Shown here: positions 59,548-64,000 of the stretch, piece after piece
Layout: every line of letters begins with the position of its first letter
Position numbering within the stretch: the stretch's first letter is position 1
NCBI GenBank assembly: GCA_016705545.1
Contig: JADIYA010000006.1
Location: forward strand, 372,001-436,000
DNA: 64,000 bases
Direction of reading: 5' to 3'
Origin: Flavobacteriales bacterium
GTDB lineage: Bacteria; Bacteroidota; Bacteroidia; Flavobacteriales_F; PHOS-HE28
The notes under the pieces: generated by a model
The model's input: only the letters and a program-made list of their open reading frames with translations
Database searches by the model: none
What the model was told of the DNA's origin: nothing
Translations under genes and position numbers: made by a program

Positions 59548-61767
59548 ATGAAGCGATTCTTGGCGTGCATCGTCCTGCTCGTCGCAGCTATCCGCGCGGA
59601 TGCGCAGAGCATTGAGCAATGGACCAAATGGGGCGATGCCGCCATGGCACGCGGCGAGCATTACGGTGCCACGCGCTTCTACGATGGGGCGCTGGCGATC
59701 GACGGCGGACGCATGGGCCTGCAATGGAAGCAGGCGGAGGCTTGCCGATTGAGCCATCAGTACGACCGTGCCGCCACGTTCTATGAGCGCGTGCAGAAGA
59801 AGGATCAGGGCCGCACCTACAAGGACGCGCTGCACTGGCTCGGCGAGATGCAGCTGAGCATAAGCGACTACGATGCCGCAGAACGCACCTGGAACAAGGT
59901 GCTGCAGAAGGAGAAGGACAAATCGACCTTGCTGGCCAAGCGCGCGGAGAATGCGCTCATCGGCTGCGGGCTATCGCGCACCTTGAGGCCGGACAGCTTG
60001 ATCTCTTTGGAGCACCTGCCGCAGCCCGTGAACACCTACGACAGTGAGTTCGGGGCGCGTATCGGTCCTGATTCCGCGCTGCACTTCGCCAGCCTGCGCG
60101 GCAAGCTGAACAAACAGGGCGAAGTGGAGGACACCGCCGCATACCGCACCGTGATCATGCGCCATGGCTCGAAAGGACCAGCACCCTTGCCTGCATCTGT
60201 GAACGGCCCCGGCGAGAACGCGAATATCGCTTGGAGCCTCGATGGGCAATGGGTCCTCTTCACGCGATGCGAAGGCATCTGCCGCATCCATCTCGCGCCG
60301 GTTGATCCGGCTGGGCGCATCGGAGAAGCCCGTCTATTGGAAGGTATCGGTGACGACGCGAGCAGCACGCAACCCATGATCGCCTGGTGGGACGAGCGCG
60401 AAATGCTGCTCTTCGCGAGCGACAGGACCGGCGGTGCAGGCGGCTGGGACATTTGGATGGCCGAGTTCCACAACGGCAGCGTGCGCAACCTCTCAGCGCT
60501 CGATCGCTTCGTGAACTCTCCGGGCAACGAGCGCAGCCCGTGGTACGATGAGGCTTCGCGCATGCTCTGGTTCAGCAGTGATTTCCATCCCGGCCTTGGC
60601 GGCTACGACATCTTCCGCAGCACCTGGGGAGCCGATGTCTTCAGCCATCCAATCAACGCAGGGCCGCCGATCAACAGCCCGGCCAACGACCTCTATCCCG
60701 CCATCTATCCTGCGCGCGGTGAATTCTGGCTCACCAGCAACCGCATAGGATCCTTCGCCAATAAGGGCGAGACCTGCTGCAACGACCTCTATCGCTTCCG
60801 CCTGCCCACCGACCGCGAACAAGCGGAGACGCCCTTCGCAGCACTGCAAGAGAATGACGTTCCGGAACCGAAAACGCCTGCAGAGAGGCTCATCTCCTTC
60901 GCGCGCGCCTTCCCGGTGAAGCTCTACTTCCACAACGACGATCCGGAGCCGCGCTCCTGGGCCACCACCACTTCGCAGACCTACGATGATTGTTATGCAC
61001 GCTACAAGGAGCTGACGGCCGAGTACGAGCGTGAGACGGCTGATGCCGCAGGCGTGCAGCGCTTCTATTCGGAGGAAGTCGATGGCGGGTGGCGGGCGCT
61101 GGCCGAACTGGAAGGCATCATCTTCCCCATACTCGAAGAAGGACGCAGCATCACGCTTGAAGTGCGCGGCCACGCCAGCCCCTTGGCGCGCACCGACTAC
61201 AACCGCAAACTGAGCATGCGCCGCATCGAGAGCCTGCGCAATCACTTGCGCGTGGTGGATGGCGGCCGATTCATCCCATACCTCGATGGCAACAAGGCCA
61301 ATGGCGCGCGGCTCACGGTGAAAGAGCTGCCCTTCGGCGAGGAGCGGTCGGCCACGGGCGTGAGCGATGACCTGCGCGATACGCAGCGAAGCGTCCACAG
61401 CGTGGCCGCCATGGCCGAGCGCCGCATCGAACTGGTGGGCATCGGCATGGAGACACGCACGACGACGAACATGGGCGTACGCATCGCGCAGCACGTGGGC
61501 ATGCTGCGACAGGATGAAGTGCGCACGGTGCCCTACACGCTGGTGAACACAGGGGCAACGCCCATGAAGCTGCTGCGCGCCGATGCCGATTGCGGATGCA
61601 CGACCGCCGAGCTGCCCGATCGGACGCTCGCGCCCGGTGAGAGCGCGGTGGTGGAGGTCACCTTCAACGGGCGTGCGATCATCGGTCCCTTGCTGCGCCT
61701 CGTATACGTTGAGACAGATGGGGATCCCTTCCGGTTCGAGCTGGTGCTGGAGGGCGTGGTGGAGTAA
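59548..61767 (+). CDS. TPR-PD40-OmpA protein with C-terminal DUF1573
   Basis: A 739-residue envelope protein. Signal peptide MKRFLACIVLLVAAIRADAQ, TPR-like helices (about 20-140), a PD40/WD40-like propeller (about 220-405), an OmpA-like peptidoglycan-binding domain (about 530-640; VRGHASPLARTDYNRKLSMRRIESL), and a DUF1573 Ig-like domain at the C-terminus (about 660-739; VNTGATPMKLLRADADCGCTTAELP, SAVVEVTFNGRAI). The first four are the PorE-like plan of T9SS-linked OmpA proteins. DUF1573 after OmpA is unusual. ATG 59548 chosen for the signal; ATG 59494 overlaps the PorP/SprF stop and is possible. Confidence 0.88.
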   Translation: MKRFLACIVLLVAAIRADAQSIEQWTKWGDAAMARGEHYGATRFYDGALAIDGGRMGLQWKQAEACRLSHQYDRAATFYERVQKKDQGRTYKDALHWLGEMQLSISDYDAAERTWNKVLQKEKDKSTLLAKRAENALIGCGLSRTLRPDSLISLEHLPQPVNTYDSEFGARIGPDSALHFASLRGKLNKQGEVEDTAAYRTVIMRHGSKGPAPLPASVNGPGENANIAWSLDGQWVLFTRCEGICRIHLAPVDPAGRIGEARLLEGIGDDASSTQPMIAWWDEREMLLFASDRTGGAGGWDIWMAEFHNGSVRNLSALDRFVNSPGNERSPWYDEASRMLWFSSDFHPGLGGYDIFRSTWGADVFSHPINAGPPINSPANDLYPAIYPARGEFWLTSNRIGSFANKGETCCNDLYRFRLPTDREQAETPFAALQENDVPEPKTPAERLISFARAFPVKLYFHNDDPEPRSWATTTSQTYDDCYARYKELTAEYERETADAAGVQRFYSEEVDGGWRALAELEGIIFPILEEGRSITLEVRGHASPLARTDYNRKLSMRRIESLRNHLRVVDGGRFIPYLDGNKANGARLTVKELPFGEERSATGVSDDLRDTQRSVHSVAAMAERRIELVGIGMETRTTTNMGVRIAQHVGMLRQDEVRTVPYTLVNTGATPMKLLRADADCGCTTAELPDRTLAPGESAVVEVTFNGRAIIGPLLRLVYVETDGDPFRFELVLEGVVE

Positions 61768-61783
61768 GGCCGACCGCCTCCCC

Positions 61784-61791
61784 TACTTTTG
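61784..61791 (+). promoter_or_regulatory. -7 element TACTTTTG before the esterase gene
   Basis: An exact TAnnTTTG ending 4 bases before ATG 61796, in the 28-base gap after the OmpA-like gene. It indicates separate initiation for the esterase even though it follows the operon. Confidence 0.55.
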
Positions 61792-61795
61792 GAAC

Positions 61796-63043
61796 ATGCG
61801 CAACAGCCTGTTCATTCCCTTGCTCCTTGCAACCATGGCGCGCGCTCAGGATTGCAGCATCCCCTTCACCGAGCCGCTCTTCGGTGTGCAGGTGGAGAAC
61901 GGTATCTGGTACGGCAACGCCATGCGCTACAACGGCGGCACCGACAGCCTACGCCTCAATCTGTACAAGCCCGTCGGCGATGGGCAGACCGATCGCCCGC
62001 TGGTGGTGCTCATCCACGGAGGCGGGCTGATTGAAGGGCACCGCAATGATTTCAACGCACTCTGCGAGCAGCTGGCCTCTTACGGCTACGCTGCGGCCAC
62101 CATCAGCTATCGTTTGGGCTACTATGGCAACGGCATCCTTGAAGCACCCTATGCCTACGATCCAAGTGAATTCCGCCGCGCTGCTTTTCGCGCCATGCAG
62201 GACGCCAAGGGCGCGATCCGCTTCCTGAAAGGACGCAGCGCGCTTGATAGCACCAGCAACACGAGCGTGATCCTGCTCGGTGCCAGCGCGGGCGCGATCA
62301 CTGCCATGCACGCGGCGTATTTGGACCAACCCGATGAGAAGCCCGCGAGTTGCAGCACCATCGGTCAAGTGCAGCACTTCTTCAATTTCTATCCGCGTCC
62401 GGATCTGGGCGGCGTGGAAGGCGACCTGAACCAGAACGGGCACAACGCGAGCGTGCTCGGCGTGGTGAACCTCTTCGGCGGGGTGCTCGATACGGCCTTC
62501 ATCGAAACAGCGCAGGACCCGGCGCTCTTCTCCTACCACCAGTCCGGAGATCCTGTTGCGGGCTGCGGCACGCAACAGCCGTACTGGGGCATCGGCCTGG
62601 GCATGCCCGATCAGCTGCCATGGCTCCACGGCTCTTGCACGATTGATCAGCGCATGCAGCACCTCGGCTTCCCCGGTGAGCATTATCAGTTCCACTTGCA
62701 CACCGGCAATGAGCACACCGTGCATGATCCGGTTGCTGTGCTCGCAGAGGTGATGCCTTGGATGCGCAATCTCTTCTGCTCGGCAACCCTTGGCGCGAGC
62801 GATCCGCATCCGGTATCGTTCATAGTGGCACCCAACCCTGCAGATGGCATTGTGGGCATCACGCGCACCGAATCCGGTCCCTTTGGATTCGACTTGCAGG
62901 ATGGGCGAGGCAGAATCTGGCTGCAAGGCACTTCGAGCGGCCAGCGCCTCGACCTCGACCTCCGTGCGCTGCCTGCAGGCCCCTACGTGCTGCGCGTCAT
63001 CGATGCGGCAGGAATCAGCGTGAGCCGTGTGGTGCGCGAGTAG
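61796..63043 (+). CDS. T9SS-secreted alpha/beta-hydrolase (carboxylesterase-like), paralogue of the 33-kb gene
   Basis: A 415-residue hydrolase. Signal peptide MRNSLFIPLLLATMARAQ, oxyanion HGGG (74-77), nucleophile Ser164 in LLGASAGAITAMHAAYLDQ and a late His in GNEHTVHDP; C-terminal T9SS type A domain (VAPNPADGIVGITRTESG, LDLDLRALPAGPYVLRVID). It shares layout and the exact nucleophile position with the 33279-34490 protein. An own promoter box precedes it. The last 29 bases overlap the convergent symporter gene. Confidence 0.9.
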   Translation: MRNSLFIPLLLATMARAQDCSIPFTEPLFGVQVENGIWYGNAMRYNGGTDSLRLNLYKPVGDGQTDRPLVVLIHGGGLIEGHRNDFNALCEQLASYGYAAATISYRLGYYGNGILEAPYAYDPSEFRRAAFRAMQDAKGAIRFLKGRSALDSTSNTSVILLGASAGAITAMHAAYLDQPDEKPASCSTIGQVQHFFNFYPRPDLGGVEGDLNQNGHNASVLGVVNLFGGVLDTAFIETAQDPALFSYHQSGDPVAGCGTQQPYWGIGLGMPDQLPWLHGSCTIDQRMQHLGFPGEHYQFHLHTGNEHTVHDPVAVLAEVMPWMRNLFCSATLGASDPHPVSFIVAPNPADGIVGITRTESGPFGFDLQDGRGRIWLQGTSSGQRLDLDLRALPAGPYVLRVIDAAGISVSRVVRE

Positions 63044-64000
63044 CGTGGCGCCTTGAGATGAACAGAAGCCCTGAAAACGTGAGCGCACCGTTCACCAGCA
63101 GCAACTCGAAGCCGAAGGTGTAGCCGCCGAAGAGCTCCTTGCTGTAGAGGTCGAGCATGTATGTGATCACCGGAGAGAGCACCGCCACCAATGGCACCCA
63201 CGCATCACGCACCGCGAAGCGCGTCATCATCCCGAACGCGAAGAGCCCGAGCAGCGGCCCGTAAGTGTAGCCCGCCAACTTGAACACGGTCTTGATCACG
63301 CTATCGTCGTTCAACGCCTTGAAGAGCAGGATGAGCACCACCATCACCGCGCTCATGACCAGGTGTACGCGGCGGCGAAGGGCCAGGCGCTGCTCCTCCG
63401 GCCGCTTGTCGATCTCCAGCACATCCACGCATACGCTGGTGGTGAGGGCCGTGAGCGCGCTGTCGGCGCTGGAGTATGCCGCAGCGATCAGGCCGAGGAT
63501 GAATAGAAGGCCCGCTGCAATGGGCAAGGTGCCGCCCGTGGCGATCATCGGATAGAGCTGATCGGCCTTCGCCGGCAAGGCGATTCCGAAGCGATCGGCG
63601 TACAGGTAGAGCAAGGCCCCGAGGGTGAGGAAGACCAGGTTCACCAGGACGAGCACTAGGCTGAAGGAGACCATGTTCTTCTGTGCTTCGCCGATGCTGC
63701 GGCAGCTCAGGTTCTTCTGCATCATGTCCTGATCAAGGCCCGTCATGGCGATCGCGATGAACATGCCGCCGAGGAATTGCTTCCAGAAATAGGTGCCGGG
63801 CTTGGGGTCATCGAAGAAGAAGACGCGGCTCAGATCGCTGGCATTCACCTGGGCTAAGGACTCGCCGATTCCCCAGCCCATTCTATCTCCAATCAAAACT
63901 ACGGTGAGGCCAACCGCCAAGAGCATGAAGAGCGTCTGCAGCGTGTCCGTCCAGATGATGGTGCGCATGCCCCCCTTGTGGGTGTACAGCCAGATGAGCG
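63015..64000 (-). CDS. Sodium:solute symporter (SSS family), 5' end outside window
   Basis: At least 328 residues are seen; the frame runs off at 64000, so the N-terminal helices are missing. Visible membrane segments include LQTLFMLLAVGLTVVLIGDRMGW, FLGGMFIAIAMTGLDQDMMQKNLSC (the SSS Na+/ligand-site region with TGLDQDMMQ), LPIAAGLLFILGLIAAAYSSADSALTALTTSVCVDVL with the SSADS motif of Na+ symporters, and KTVFKLAGYTYGPLLGLFAFGM. SSS proteins import sugars, sialic acid, proline or other solutes with Na+. Substrate undetermined. Convergent and overlapping with the esterase gene. Confidence 0.93.
   Translation of the reverse strand, partial: LIWLYTHKGGMRTIIWTDTLQTLFMLLAVGLTVVLIGDRMGWGIGESLAQVNASDLSRVFFFDDPKPGTYFWKQFLGGMFIAIAMTGLDQDMMQKNLSCRSIGEAQKNMVSFSLVLVLVNLVFLTLGALLYLYADRFGIALPAKADQLYPMIATGGTLPIAAGLLFILGLIAAAYSSADSALTALTTSVCVDVLEIDKRPEEQRLALRRRVHLVMSAVMVVLILLFKALNDDSVIKTVFKLAGYTYGPLLGLFAFGMMTRFAVRDAWVPLVAVLSPVITYMLDLYSKELFGGYTFGFELLLVNGALTFSGLLFISRRHATRAPHGSR

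Overview
The window reads as chromosomal DNA of a GC-rich member of the Bacteroidota, most likely Flavobacteriales. The evidence is: (i) many secreted proteins ending in type IX secretion (T9SS) sorting domains, both the 'gliding motility-associated' type B form and the short type A form; (ii) a PorP/SprF outer-membrane protein; (iii) Bacteroidota-typical families (DUF4846, DUF2461, WG repeats, SLC13 permease with TrkA-C domains, long-form IspH, mnmH-selD); and (iv) recurrent TAnnTTTG / TAnnTTCG boxes just upstream of start codons, the Bacteroidota -7 element. Genus cannot be fixed from the sequence. No rRNA, CRISPR array, prophage, integrase or insertion sequence was seen; one tRNA-Ala and one probable structured RNA were found.

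Layout. 1-3.4 kb: a GT39-type membrane glycosyltransferase cut by the left edge, a small membrane protein, folD, a small secreted protein and a SpeE-like methyltransferase. 3.5-8.2 kb: one giant T9SS cargo with about 19 Ig-like repeats. 8.2-13.5 kb: a frameshifted WG-repeat protein, an RND/MMPL exporter and a secreted helical-repeat protein. 13.6-16.7 kb: trmD, rplS, a frameshifted GT9 glycosyltransferase and a paaG-like gene. 16.7-18.5 kb: a tandem-duplicated small-barrel protein on the opposite strand between paaG-like and paaH-like genes. 18.6-35.2 kb: mixed housekeeping and envelope genes (YceI lipoprotein, alkyl-DNA repair, SIMPL protein, cysteine-peptidase-like protein, SpmAB-type gate protein, OsmC plus a two-cluster Fe-S protein, SLC13 permease, aspartylglucosaminidase, secreted EndA nuclease, T9SS esterase, outer-membrane barrel). 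35.3-46.4 kb: two rhodaneses, tRNA-Ala, DUF1883/Usp/SiaC-like signalling proteins, a 2,4-dienoyl-CoA-reductase-like SDR, mnmH-selD and ispH. 46.4-54.0 kb: candidate RNA, phospholipase-like protein, comB, gcvT, GT4, epimerase, purC and phoH on the minus strand. 54.1-64.0 kb: SAM hydrolase, then a T9SS operon (SBBP/PKD cargo, PorP/SprF, OmpA-DUF1573 protein, secreted esterase) and a sodium:solute symporter cut by the right edge.

Functional themes. Cell-surface export dominates: at least five T9SS cargos, with one complete cargo/PorP-SprF/OmpA module. Selenium use for tRNA wobble modification is shown by overlapping mnmH and selD. A partial phenylacetate or fatty-acid beta-oxidation set (PaaG-like, PaaH-like, DECR-like) is scattered.

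Quality warning. Six genes (WG protein, GT9, the 36.8 kb membrane protein, selD, phospholipase, comB) are split by single frame changes, several at short homopolymers or CG runs, and the PhoH-PurC fusion can be explained the same way. Uncorrected indels in the assembly are the simplest reading, so apparent pseudogenes and fusions here should not be taken at face value.
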